Source: Sorangium cellulosum
Lineage (GTDB): Bacteria; Myxococcota_A; Polyangia; Polyangiales; Polyangiaceae
Length of the DNA stretch: 64,000 nucleotides
NCBI RefSeq assembly: GCF_004135735.1
Contig: NZ_CP012670.1
Span: 3,989,501-4,053,500 of the forward strand
Direction: 5' to 3'
Of the stretch, positions 35,501-42,677 are shown in pieces. Made by a program: the position numbers and the translations under genes. The stretch's first letter is position 1. Each line of letters begins with the position of its first letter. The notes beneath the pieces were generated by a model. That model did not search any database and was not told the DNA's origin. It worked only from the letters and a program-made list of their open reading frames with translations.

Positions 35501-36407
35501 CGGCGCTCACCACGATCACCGCCACGGCGCGCTGCTCGCTGCTCGTGAGCGAGGGCGGAGGGACCGAGCTCACGGGCGGCCACGGCGACGCCTCCCCGAG
35601 CGCGCGCAGCGCGGCCGCCGCGGCCTGCCCGCCCGAGGGCCGCTCCTCCCGGCGCTTCGACAGCATCCTCCGCAGCAGATCGTCGAGCGCCGCGGGCACC
35701 TCGGTCCGTAGGGTGCGCAGGCGCGGGGTCTCGTCGAAAAGCACCTTGGTCAGGATCGCCGCCACGTGCTCGCCGCCGAACGCGGGCCTGCCCGCCAGGC
35801 ACTCGAAGAGCACGCACCCGAGGGAAAACACGTCCGCGCGAGCGTCGATGCTCGCCTCGCCTCGCGCCTGCTCGGGCGCCATGTAGGCTGGCGTCCCGAT
35901 CAGCACGCCCGAGCGTGTCATCCGCGTCGCGTGCCCGAGCCGCGCGATACCGAAATCGAGCACCTTCACGCCGTCGACGCGCCCGCCTGGCAAGAACAGA
36001 TTGCTCGGCTTCAGGTCGCGGTGAACGACCCCGCGCTCGTGCGCGAAGCCGAGGATGTCCGCCACCGCGGTCGCCAGCGCCACGCACTCGTCGACCTCGA
36101 GCGGACCCCGCGCGAGCCGCGCCGCGAGATCCTCGCCCTCGAGCCACTCCATGACCAGGTAGGGTGTGCCCTCGGCGCTCGCCCCGTGCGCCACGTACCG
36201 GACCACGTGGGGATGCGACATGCCCGCGAGGATCTGCGCCTCTCGCTCGAATCTCGCCGCATCCTCCGCGCTGCGCAGCGGCGAGAGCTTCACCGCCACC
36301 GCATCGGCCGTCTCCTGGTCGTGCGCCTTCCACACCTCGCCCATCCCGCCCGCGCCCGCGCGGTGCTCAAGGCGGTAGCGTCCGGCCAGGATCGCTCCTT
36401 GCTCCAC
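32529..36407 (-). CDS. Ser/Thr kinase fused to cyclase-like remnant, AAA ATPase and TPR region
   Basis: About 1292 residues from GTG 36407. Kinase at 10-270 with GAGGMGEV loop, Lys40 (AVAVK), HRDLKPSN (Asp131) and DFG (151-153). Residues 290-450 resemble a degenerate nucleotide-cyclase homology domain (AVIVVSAAAGAEVG..., GPAIDRAARLSS) lacking the metal Asp residues. An ATPase follows with Walker A APPGVGKS near 491 and LVVVLEDLHWGD as Walker B, then many helical TPR-like repeats to the end. This is the kinase-cyclase-ATPase-TPR design of myxobacterial signalling proteins. In-frame ATG 36533 would add 42 residues of non-conserved sequence. Monocistronic. Confidence 0.93.
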   Translation of the reverse strand: MEQGAILAGRYRLEHRAGAGGMGEVWKAHDQETADAVAVKLSPLRSAEDAARFEREAQILAGMSHPHVVRYVAHGASAEGTPYLVMEWLEGEDLAARLARGPLEVDECVALATAVADILGFAHERGVVHRDLKPSNLFLPGGRVDGVKVLDFGIARLGHATRMTRSGVLIGTPAYMAPEQARGEASIDARADVFSLGCVLFECLAGRPAFGGEHVAAILTKVLFDETPRLRTLRTEVPAALDDLLRRMLSKRREERPSGGQAAAAALRALGEASPWPPVSSVPPPSLTSSEQRAVAVIVVSAAAGAEVGAFGGDTTLVQAPGDEAFLREAEAHGGRSERLVDGSVVVMLSDTETATDLCAQAARCALALRRCAAGRRVTLAMGRGERSARSMGPAIDRAARLSSTTARHAAPEGTVVLDEVAAGLLDARFDVREREGVFTLHGERPLAEGTRLLLGRATPCVGRERELGMLRALLTESIEEGTAQAALVVAPPGVGKSRLAQEFLRELREQDEGVSVWVVRGDALRAGSPLGMLGQALRSACGIREGEPIEARRRKLSAEIAARVSPGHRRRVEEFLGEIVGAAFPDEDSLPLRAARRDAQRMADQVRAAFLDYLAAIVAGGPLVVVLEDLHWGDRPTVSLLDAALRDLSDRPLFVLALARPEVRELFPRLWEGRRLHALRLNALSRRAGERLARHVLSARADAEAIARIVRLSEGNAFYLEELIRWTAEGRGPDVPGTVVAMVESRLGALDDEARRLLRAASVFGEVCWAGGVAALVGGEARRGEVTAGLEALVALEILVRRRESRFPAEDELAFRHALLREGAYAMLTEGDRELGHRLAGEWLERAREPDPVVLAEHLQRGRALDQAAFHYLRAGRQSCDRDDFGGALAHAQRGIDCGVQGEILGNLLALQGMAHCWRSEFDAGQQASAAALPLMGRGSQWACIALFHRAWASLVAGAEDDFVETVDRFVQFQPDAEAGREYMLWAPLAASLLQTYGRRELCRALLDRADALAAAMPTLDLDLRGALAVGRSDYVRAFERDPWRQLQLTRQAVEAFQAIEDLRDQITALNRLGQAEAELGDPAAGEATLRRAVALAQRIAIPFAQRQSALHLAALLSHGSDPSKWAEADEIARSLLDASGVSVGYRGWAHGICAEVLLQRGSYDGAVRRAREADALCDRIPLRRLWVTALLVRGLIHLGDHEEAARVASRIEPGLACLGGGGYVEIDARVALAEAHWTGGRVDEARAALGEAMRGIAARAEAIPDAAWRARYTACVPEIVRARRLANAWA

Positions 36408-36851
36408 GATGGCAATTATCCGCCGGTACGACCAGGCATGTAAAGGGGCTCGCCCTGGCGCACCGCGCGCGGCGGCATCTCCCGGCCGCGGCTGGACGCG
36501 GGACGTTGTGGCGTGGTGGGGATTCGGGCCCATGTAGTCCCGTTCATCTGACAGGTTGCGAGAGCTGGTATCGCTCGTGTGCCCCCGACGCGGGCGTCTC
36601 TCTGTTCCGGACGAACGCCCCGGCGAGGCCGTGTGATCTCGATGCGAGGAGCTGGCGAGCTTGGCCGGATCGCTCGCGACGATTCTTGACGTCCTCGATT
36701 CGTTTCCACCGCCCGCGCCTGCCGCTGCCGAGAGACGCCTTCGGCTTCAACCCTATCGCGCCCACCCTCATCCAGGCGGCCACGACGTCGATTCATGGCG
36801 CCGCAGATGCAACACACTCAATGACCGCGGTCCTCGCCCGCTCCTCGCCGC
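36408..36851. other. Spacer upstream of the kinase gene
   Basis: Lies between the end of the aminotransferase gene and the kinase start, both reverse strand. It should hold the kinase promoter; the stretch around 36530-36600 is less GC-rich. No gene is supported. Confidence 0.45.
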
Positions 36852-38321
36852 TCACATCTCCCGGAGCCGCCACCCCAGGTACTCGGGCGCGGAGAACTGG
36901 ACGCGCCGCTGGGGGAGCGGAGCGCCGCGCTCGTCGGACGTCGCCTCGAGGCGGCGCCTGTACGCGCCCTCGTCCGCGCCGATGTCGACGAGCGCGTCCA
37001 CCAGCGCGTCCACGTCGGCCGGCGTCGAGTACAGCCCGAAGCTCGCGCGCACCATCCCGCGGCGCCGCATGACCTGCGCCTCGAGGTCCTCGTCCCCGTC
37101 CGCGTCGAGCGCCCACAGCTCGGGCAGGAGCAGGTGCCGCACGTACGGGTGCGCGCAGAAGCAGCCGTTTCGGACGGCGATGTTGTGCGCGTCGTTCAGC
37201 GCCTGCGCCGTGACCGCGTGCTCGATGCCGGAGAGGTTGAACGCCACGACGCCGCTCCGGGGCGCCGTCCGCGTCCCGTAGATCCGGAGCCCCGGCACCG
37301 TCGCCAGCCGGTCGAGCGCGTACTCGACCAGCGCGTCCTCGGCCTCGGCGATGGAGTCCATGCCGATCTCCGCCAGCACCTCGAGCGCCGACGCGAGCAG
37401 CACGGCGCCGACCACGTTGGGCGTGCCGGCCTCCTCCCGGTCGGGCAGGTGGGGCGTGAGCTCGAACCCCTCGGTCGAGACGTGCTCGACGATGCCGCCG
37501 CCGACGAGCCCAGGCGGCACGCCGTCGAGGAGCTCGCGCTTGATCACGAGGACGCCGGGCGACCCCGGGGCGTACGCCTTGTGGCCCGAGAACACGAACG
37601 CGTCGATGTCGTCGTCCGCGAGCGAGACGGCCCGGTGCGCGGCGATCTGCGCGCCGTCGACGACCACGCGCGCGCCGTGCGCGTGGGCGAGGCGGGCGAT
37701 CGGCGCAAGCGGGTTGAGCAGCCCCGTCACGTTGCTCGCCGCGGTCACGGCGACGTAACGCACCCGGCCCGCGTTCTCGCGGAGCATCGCCTCGAGCGCG
37801 TCGAGGTCGACCGGGCCGGGGCCGTCGTCGCAGGCCGTGAGCGGGACGTGCAGCACCGACGCGTGCCGCCGGTGCGGCAGGTCGTTGGCGTGGTGCTCCA
37901 TGAGCGACACCAGGGCCATCGGCCGATCGGGCTGCGCCGCCGCGAGCACCTCCGCGACGCGGTTGAGCGCCGCCGTCGCGCCGCTGCCGGTGAAGACGGC
38001 CGCGTAGTCGCGCGGCGGCGCGCCGAGGAAGCGGAGCACGCGGTCGTGCGCCCAGGCGTAGGCTTCCCCGGCGATCGCGGCGGAGAAGTGCGTCGTGCTG
38101 TGGGTGTTCGCGCAGTGCCGGAGGAACGCGCGGGCGCAGTCGAGCGTGACCTGCATGACGAGGGTGGTCGCCGCAGAGTCCAGGTAGCGCCGCCGCTTCC
38201 GCAGCCCGTCGGCCAGCGCGTACTCGGTGTCGAGCCCGACGAAGTCCTCGCGGATGCGGTCGAGCAGCGCGCGGCGGTCGGTCGTCCCGGCGCGCGGCGT
38301 GGGGCGGGTCTGTGCGCTCAT
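36852..38321 (-). CDS. Cysteine-desulfurase-like class V aminotransferase
   Basis: 489 residues. PLP fold type I with VVDGAQIAAH (PLP Asp), FVFSGHKAYAPGSPG (PLP Lys) and the loop AVRNGCFCAHPYV, whose second Cys is in the position of the persulfide Cys of SufS/CsdA. It should take sulfur from cysteine as a persulfide. The N-terminal extension and about 60 extra C-terminal residues make it longer than SufS (about 406). It starts four bases after the TusA stop and is the third gene of the ligase-TusA-desulfurase operon, so TusA is the likely acceptor. No suf or isc genes are nearby, which argues against a housekeeping Fe-S role. Confidence 0.88.
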   Translation of the reverse strand: MSAQTRPTPRAGTTDRRALLDRIREDFVGLDTEYALADGLRKRRRYLDSAATTLVMQVTLDCARAFLRHCANTHSTTHFSAAIAGEAYAWAHDRVLRFLGAPPRDYAAVFTGSGATAALNRVAEVLAAAQPDRPMALVSLMEHHANDLPHRRHASVLHVPLTACDDGPGPVDLDALEAMLRENAGRVRYVAVTAASNVTGLLNPLAPIARLAHAHGARVVVDGAQIAAHRAVSLADDDIDAFVFSGHKAYAPGSPGVLVIKRELLDGVPPGLVGGGIVEHVSTEGFELTPHLPDREEAGTPNVVGAVLLASALEVLAEIGMDSIAEAEDALVEYALDRLATVPGLRIYGTRTAPRSGVVAFNLSGIEHAVTAQALNDAHNIAVRNGCFCAHPYVRHLLLPELWALDADGDEDLEAQVMRRRGMVRASFGLYSTPADVDALVDALVDIGADEGAYRRRLEATSDERGAPLPQRRVQFSAPEYLGWRLREM

Positions 38322-38325
38322 GAGG

Positions 38326-38568
38326 CTATCCCTTCTGGATCGCGAACCGGAGCTGCTCGCCCCGATCTTCACTGCAGAGGAGCTCGTGCCCGGCGGACTC
38401 GGCGAAGACCCGGAAGTCCCGGAGCGTCGTGCGGTCCGTGGCCAGCACCTCGAGCACTTGCCCCGAGCCGAGCTGCGCGAGCGCGCGCTTGGCCTTGAGG
38501 ACCGGGATCGGGCACGCGGCGCCCCGCACGTCGAGCTGCACGTCACAGCGGAGGGTCAGGCTCTCCAT
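38326..38568 (-). CDS. TusA family sulfur carrier
   Basis: 80 residues. LDVRGAACPIPVLKAKRAL contains the family CPxP motif with the sulfur-carrying Cys; the rest has the two-layer alpha/beta pattern ending RFAIQKG. TusA relays persulfide sulfur from a desulfurase to biosynthetic enzymes. Eight bases after the ligase stop and four bases before the desulfurase start, so all three are co-transcribed. Confidence 0.92.
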   Translation of the reverse strand: MESLTLRCDVQLDVRGAACPIPVLKAKRALAQLGSGQVLEVLATDRTTLRDFRVFAESAGHELLCSEDRGEQLRFAIQKG

Positions 38569-38576
38569 GGGGGTCC

Positions 38577-39878
38577 TCACGAGGCGACGACGACGCGCGC
38601 AGCCTTGAGATCGCCCGGGCCCGACGGCTCGGGCAGGCGAGGGGAGCAGCTCACGCGGAAGTGGCGGGCCACGTCGATCTCGCGCGGGACCACCGCGCCC
38701 GCGATGGCGTCGAGCACGGCGCGCTCGGCGCGGGCCGCGCCCGGGGGCTGCTCGAGGACGAGATCGAACGGGCCGCCCGAGCGCCGCGCCGCGGTGAGCT
38801 GCCACCGGCAGGCCGCGCCGCCGAGCGCCTCCTCGATGGCCTGGTTGAGGGCCATCTCGTAGATGGGCGCGCCGTCGATGAAGACGGTGCTCTTGCTCCG
38901 GCCGAGCACGCTGAGCGTCGGTCGGCCGCCCTCCCGCGCGCGGACCCGGACGATGTCGCCGATCCGGTAGCGCACGATCGGCAGCGCCTCGCGGCGGAGA
39001 TCCGACAGCAGGATCTCGCCGACCACGTCCCCCGGCGGCAGGTCGGCGACGCGCACCGGCGCGGGCGAGTGGCTCGGATCGAGGCGCTCGCGCCGGAGCT
39101 CCTCCTCCGGCAGCAGCTCGATGAGGAGCTCCTCGAGCATCGGATCGAGCTCCCCCTGCTCGCCGGGGAGCTCGGTCGCGACGACGTCGGCCTCGACGGT
39201 GCCGTAGAGCGCCAGCACGCGGTCGACGCCCCAGAGATCGCGCACCTCGCGGCGCAGCGAGCGCGGCAGCGTATCGCCGAACAGGATCGCGCGGCGGAGC
39301 CGCGGGAACACGCGCCTCGGGTCGCCCTGCTCCTCCGCGATGGCGCGCCCGATCGCGAGCGCGACGAGCGGCGTCGCGAAGAGGGTGGTGACCTCCTCGG
39401 CCCGGCCGCTCTCGAGCGCCAGCTCGTAGTCCACGTGCGAGCCGTTGAGGACCGTCGCGCCGAGCCGCCGGCTCCCGTTGGCGATGGCCCAGGCGGAGAT
39501 GCTCGGCGGCGGCGAGCCGAGGCTCAGCACGACGTCGCGCGAGCTCAGGCCCAGCTTGCGGAACGCGGTCGCCTCGTGATCGGCCTGCTTCTCCAGGTCG
39601 CGCTCCGAGTACGGGATGCGCTTGCTCCGGCCGGTGCTGCCGCTCGTCTGGAAGAAGCACGCCGGACAGACCTCGAGCTGCGTCACGTCGCACGCGAACG
39701 CGGCTCGCTCGGTGAACTCGGAGAGAGCCGCCGGCGTGAGGAAGCGAGCGTCCTCGAAGCGCTCGACGGTGCCGTAGAGCGGGTGGTCGCGCAGCGGGAG
39801 CGCCGAGGAGGTCATCTCGGCGTACGCGCGCCGCAGCGGGGTGGGGTCGAATCGGGTCGGTTGATCGGCGAGGGTCAT
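38577..39878 (-). CDS. Adenylate-forming ligase (phenylacetate-CoA ligase-like)
   Basis: 433 residues. P-loop motif FFQTSGSTGRSKRIPYS, ALYGTVEADVVATELPGEQG (aromatic/acid core) and the hinge YRIGDIVRVR are family features of PaaK-type enzymes; the C-terminal lid is present but short. It activates a carboxylate as an acyl-adenylate; normally CoA attacks it. Because it heads an operon with TusA and a desulfurase, the acyl-adenylate could instead accept sulfur, giving a thiocarboxylate. That step is inference. ATG 39878 starts the gene; a palindrome-rich spacer separates it from a divergent flavoenzyme. Confidence 0.85.
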   Translation of the reverse strand: MTLADQPTRFDPTPLRRAYAEMTSSALPLRDHPLYGTVERFEDARFLTPAALSEFTERAAFACDVTQLEVCPACFFQTSGSTGRSKRIPYSERDLEKQADHEATAFRKLGLSSRDVVLSLGSPPPSISAWAIANGSRRLGATVLNGSHVDYELALESGRAEEVTTLFATPLVALAIGRAIAEEQGDPRRVFPRLRRAILFGDTLPRSLRREVRDLWGVDRVLALYGTVEADVVATELPGEQGELDPMLEELLIELLPEEELRRERLDPSHSPAPVRVADLPPGDVVGEILLSDLRREALPIVRYRIGDIVRVRAREGGRPTLSVLGRSKSTVFIDGAPIYEMALNQAIEEALGGAACRWQLTAARRSGGPFDLVLEQPPGAARAERAVLDAIAGAVVPREIDVARHFRVSCSPRLPEPSGPGDLKAARVVVAS

Positions 39879-40204
39879 GGCACGGCTGCCCTCGCAAGGG
39901 CGGTGCCACCTGCCAGCCCGAGGCCTCCGCGGGCGCGCCGCGCCGGATCGCGAGCGCGGCGCGCTCGCCCTGCGCAACCGCTCGCCGAGGTGGTTGCGCG
40001 ATCGAGCAACCGGTTGCTCGCCCCTGCGCCGCTCGCCGCGTGTCCGCGCGATCGAGCCATCGGTTGCTCTGCCCCTGCGCCGCTCGCCGCGTGTCCGCGC
40101 GATCGAGCAACCGGTTGCTCTGCCCCTGCGCCGCCCCGTGCGCGGCGCCCGCTGCTCCCGCCGCCTCGCCGGGGTGGAACGCCGCATGCACTTCCCCGGG
40201 CATC
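39879..40204 (+). repeat. 50/51-bp direct repeat, three copies, in the divergent spacer
   Basis: Copies begin near 40001, 40051 and 40102 and share the phrase tgcgccgctcgccgcgtgtc between palindromes. The array lies between the ligase operon and the flavoenzyme gene. No gene is supported in the spacer. Confidence 0.85.
39974..40120 (+). promoter_or_regulatory. Cluster of GCAACC/GGTTGC half-sites, possible operators
   Basis: A perfect palindrome CGAGCAACCGGTTGCTCG at 40003-40020 recurs without its outer pair at 40105-40120 and, degenerate in one arm, at 40054-40069. Extra half-sites are GCAACC at 39974 and GGTTGC at 39992. Position in a divergent spacer suggests binding of a dimeric repressor; a repeat-derived hairpin without regulatory role is the alternative. 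Confidence 0.45.
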
Positions 40205-41377
40205 ATGACGCTCAAGCTCAACCGCCTGATCGACGACCCCGTTCGCGCCGCGCGCGCCATCGCGCCGCTCGCGCGCGCTCTCCGTGACGAGACCGAGCAC
40301 CAGCGCCGGCTCCCACCTCCGGTGGTCGACGCGCTCGTCGCCGCCGGGCTCTTCCGCATGTGGGTGCCCCGGGAGCTCGGCGGCGCCGAGGCCGACCCGA
40401 GGACCTTGGTGGAGGCGGTGGAGGCGCTGTCCGCCGCCGACGGCGCCGCCGGCTGGTGCCTGATGATCGCCGCAGGCACCTCCCTCTCCAGCGGCTATCT
40501 CCCGTCCGCGGGCGCGCGCGAGATCTACGGCGACCCCGCGTCGATCGTCGGCGGGCGCCTCGTGGCGAGCGGGCGCGCGACGCGCGTCGACGGCGGCTAC
40601 CGCGTGAGCGGCCGCTGGGGGTTCAACAGCGGTATCGACCACGCGACCTGGCTCATCGGCGGCTGCGTCCTCTGGGAGGGGGATCGCGTGCTGCTGCGCC
40701 CGAACGGCGCTCCGGCGATGCGTTACATGTTCTTCCCCAAGGCGGCGTGCGACGTCATCGACACCTGGTCGGTCGGCGGGCTGCGCGGGACGGGCAGCCA
40801 CGACTTCACGGTGGAGGACGCGCTCGTGCCCGACGAGCGGTCCTTCTCCTTCGACGAGCCGTGCCTGCGCGCGCCGCTCTACCGCCTGCCGCCGTTCGCG
40901 CTGCTCGCGCCGGCCTTCTCGGCGGTCGCGCTCGGGATCGCGCGCGGCGCCATCGACGCCCTCGTCGAGCTCGCGACGCACAAGGCGCCGTGCGGCTCGG
41001 GCGCGCTGCTCCGCGATCGCGCGTCGGCGCAAGCCGCGGTGGCCCAGGCCGAGGCGCAGCTCCGGTCGGCGCGGCTGTTCCTCCTGGACGCGGTCGACGT
41101 CGCATGGGGCGACACGCTGGCCGGTCGACCGCTCACGCTCGAGCAGCGCGCCCTGCTCCGCCTCGCGGCGACGCACGCGAGCACGAGCGCCGCCCACGCG
41201 GTCGATCTCATGTACGCCGCCGGCGGCGCGAGCTCGATCTACACGACGAGCTCGCTCGAGCGCGCGTTCCGCGACGTACACACCGCGACCCAGCACGTGC
41301 TCGGGCAATCGCAGAACTACGAGGCTGCCGGGCGCGTCCTGCTCGGCCTCGAAGCGAAGATCACACCGCCGCTGTAG
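40205..41377 (+). CDS. Acyl-CoA-dehydrogenase-fold flavoprotein
   Basis: 390 residues. Helical N-domain (PPPVVDALVAAGLFRMWVPRELGG), middle beta domain with GGYRVSGRWGFNSGIDHATW and TWSVGGLRGTGSHDFTVEDALVP, and the four-helix C-domain (AVALGIARGAIDALVELA ... AAHAVDLMYAAGGASSIY). The motifs fit the group D flavin monooxygenases (HsaA/DszC/hydroxylase-like) better than true acyl-CoA dehydrogenases, because the usual catalytic Glu region is not evident. Hydroxylation or N/S-oxygenation with reduced flavin is possible. Downstream lies a SnoaL-like gene 18 bases away, probably in the same operon. Confidence 0.82.
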   Translation: MTLKLNRLIDDPVRAARAIAPLARALRDETEHQRRLPPPVVDALVAAGLFRMWVPRELGGAEADPRTLVEAVEALSAADGAAGWCLMIAAGTSLSSGYLPSAGAREIYGDPASIVGGRLVASGRATRVDGGYRVSGRWGFNSGIDHATWLIGGCVLWEGDRVLLRPNGAPAMRYMFFPKAACDVIDTWSVGGLRGTGSHDFTVEDALVPDERSFSFDEPCLRAPLYRLPPFALLAPAFSAVALGIARGAIDALVELATHKAPCGSGALLRDRASAQAAVAQAEAQLRSARLFLLDAVDVAWGDTLAGRPLTLEQRALLRLAATHASTSAAHAVDLMYAAGGASSIYTTSSLERAFRDVHTATQHVLGQSQNYEAAGRVLLGLEAKITPPL

Positions 41378-41395
41378 CGGCCGGAGGAGACGAGG

Positions 41396-41824
41396 ATGAG
41401 CATCGAGCAGAACAAGCGGATCGCCCGCGCAAACTTCGAATTCTACGACAGGGGCGACCTCGACGCGCAGATATCCCTCTACGACCCGGCGTGCCGGGTG
41501 CACCTGCCCGGGCGCCCCGGGCCCATCGGCCGAGACGGCTTTCGCGCCTTCATCGCCGGCCTGCTGGCCGCGTTCGGCGACAACACCCACGCCATCGAGG
41601 ATCAGATCGCCGAGGGGGATCGCGTGCTCACCCGCTGGCGCTGGCAGGGCGTGCATCGCGCGGAGTTCCTGGAGATGGCGCCCACGGGGCGGCTGGTCGT
41701 GCTGAGCGGCATGAACATCGATCGCATCGCGGACGGCCGTATCGTGGAGCGGTGGGGGCAGTTCGACATGCTGACGTTGCTTCGCCAGCTCGACCCGGGC
41801 TTCCGCTCGTCGCGCCCCGGGTAG
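41396..41824 (+). CDS. SnoaL-like (NTF2-fold) protein
   Basis: 142 residues. MSIEQNKRIARANFEFYDRGDLDAQISLYDPACRVHLPG and the later beta strands GDRVLTRWRWQGVHRAEFL and IVERWGQFDMLTLLRQL are the SnoaL/NTF2 cone fold. Members are polyketide cyclases, epoxide hydrolases or binding proteins. GGAGGAGACGAGG before the ATG is a strong ribosome site. Together with the flavoenzyme it gives the region the look of specialised metabolism. Confidence 0.85.
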   Translation: MSIEQNKRIARANFEFYDRGDLDAQISLYDPACRVHLPGRPGPIGRDGFRAFIAGLLAAFGDNTHAIEDQIAEGDRVLTRWRWQGVHRAEFLEMAPTGRLVVLSGMNIDRIADGRIVERWGQFDMLTLLRQLDPGFRSSRPG

Positions 41825-42094
41825 CCCGGCGCTTCCGGGTGAACGGGTGCGGCCGCTCGTGTCGCCGGCGCTGACGCCCCTACCGTCCGATGCGCGCGCG
41901 GATGGCGGCGCGCGTCCACGACGAGCAGCGCGAACGCCCCGCCGTGGAGCCGCTGGTAGCCGCCGCCGAGGTCGCCTCATGCCAGGCCGAGAATCGGCCA
42001 CGTCAGGGCCGCGCCGCCCCGGCCGGGGCCGCGGTGACGCTGCTCCTTCCAGGTGCGCGGCTACCCCAGACCCGTGCCGCGGCGCGAGCACCCG
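41825..42094. other. Spacer without a gene
   Basis: No conserved frame or repeat was seen between the SnoaL-like gene and the promoter of the ribbon-helix-helix operon. Confidence 0.5.
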
Positions 42095-42130
42095 TTGCGC
42101 GAGCGGTGCTAGATTGCTAGCATGCTATCA
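42095..42130 (+). promoter_or_regulatory. Sigma-70-type promoter overlapped by three octamer operator repeats
   Basis: TTGCGC (42095-42100), 17-base spacer, TAGCAT (42118-42123). Three direct octamers TGCTAGAT, TGCTAGCA and TGCTATCA occupy 42107-42130, covering the -10 element; the middle one is a perfect palindrome. The next gene encodes a ribbon-helix-helix protein, a class that binds such short spaced repeats, so autorepression is likely. Confidence 0.65.
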
Positions 42131-42141
42131 AAGAGGCGCCG

Positions 42142-42303
42142 ATGGCCGAGGATGTCAAGCAGTTCAACGTGTACCTGCCGACCGATCTCATTCGGGAGGT
42201 GAAGCACCACGCCGTGGAGACCGAGCAGTCGCTGTCGGCGATCGTGGCCGCCGCATTGCGCGCCTACCTCGACAAGCAACCACGGAGACGGAGCAAGGAA
42301 TGA
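42142..42303 (+). CDS. Ribbon-helix-helix (CopG-type) regulator
   Basis: 53 residues. [17 protein letters not shown] is the beta strand and first helix of an RHH domain, followed by the second helix [15 protein letters not shown] and a basic tail. It binds DNA as a dimer, contacting bases with the strand. It starts 12 bases after the octamer repeats and its stop overlaps the start of the VOC gene (ATGA at 42300-42303). RHH-VOC pairs occur in other bacteria. Confidence 0.88.
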   Translation: MAEDVKQFNVYLPTDLIREVKHHAVETEQSLSAIVAAALRAYLDKQPRRRSKE

Positions 42304-42677
42304 CGACGACCGACGGAATTCAAGGGCTGCTCATCGAGACGCACAACTGGGGCAAGACGGTCGCGTTCTGGAGGGCGCTCGGGTACGAGCTGGAGTTCGA
42401 GACGGATCACCGCTCAGGCCGGCTGCGACATCCGAGTGGCGGGCCGTTCCTCTTCATCGCCGAGCGCCCCGAGGGCTCGCCGCTCCAGCTTCAGCCGGTG
42501 CTCGCCGTGCGCGACGCCGCGAGGTTCTCGCCCCCGGGCGCGGGCGGCGTGGTGCGCCCCTTCGAAGCACAGCACTGGAAGGTGCTCGAGATGCTCCTGG
42601 CCGACCCCGATGGCCGGCAGCTCAGCGTCCAGGCGCCGCTGCCCCGAGGCGCCAAGGAGGAGCCTCACGATGGCTGA
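42300..42677 (+). CDS. VOC (glyoxalase-fold) protein
   Basis: 125 residues. [35 protein letters not shown] is the first beta-alpha-beta-beta-beta module; the second holds [13 protein letters not shown] and [19 protein letters not shown]. Members are glyoxalases, dioxygenases and antibiotic-binding proteins. The metal ligands are only partly in place, so binding or resistance is as likely as catalysis. Both ends overlap neighbouring genes (ATGA with the regulator, eight bases with the methyltransferase), so expression is tightly coupled. Confidence 0.85.
   Translation: MTTTDGIQGLLIETHNWGKTVAFWRALGYELEFETDHRSGRLRHPSGGPFLFIAERPEGSPLQLQPVLAVRDAARFSPPGAGGVVRPFEAQHWKVLEMLLADPDGRQLSVQAPLPRGAKEEPHDG

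Noticed and set aside
33558-35711. 717-codon forward frame within the kinase gene
   Set aside because: It is antisense to the kinase-ATPase gene and consists of Arg/His/Pro-rich sequence.
36408-36533. Longer N-terminus for the kinase gene (start at ATG 36533)
   Set aside because: The added 42 residues are not kinase-like and no ribosome site is seen; kinases of this family start shortly before the ATP loop. It cannot be excluded.
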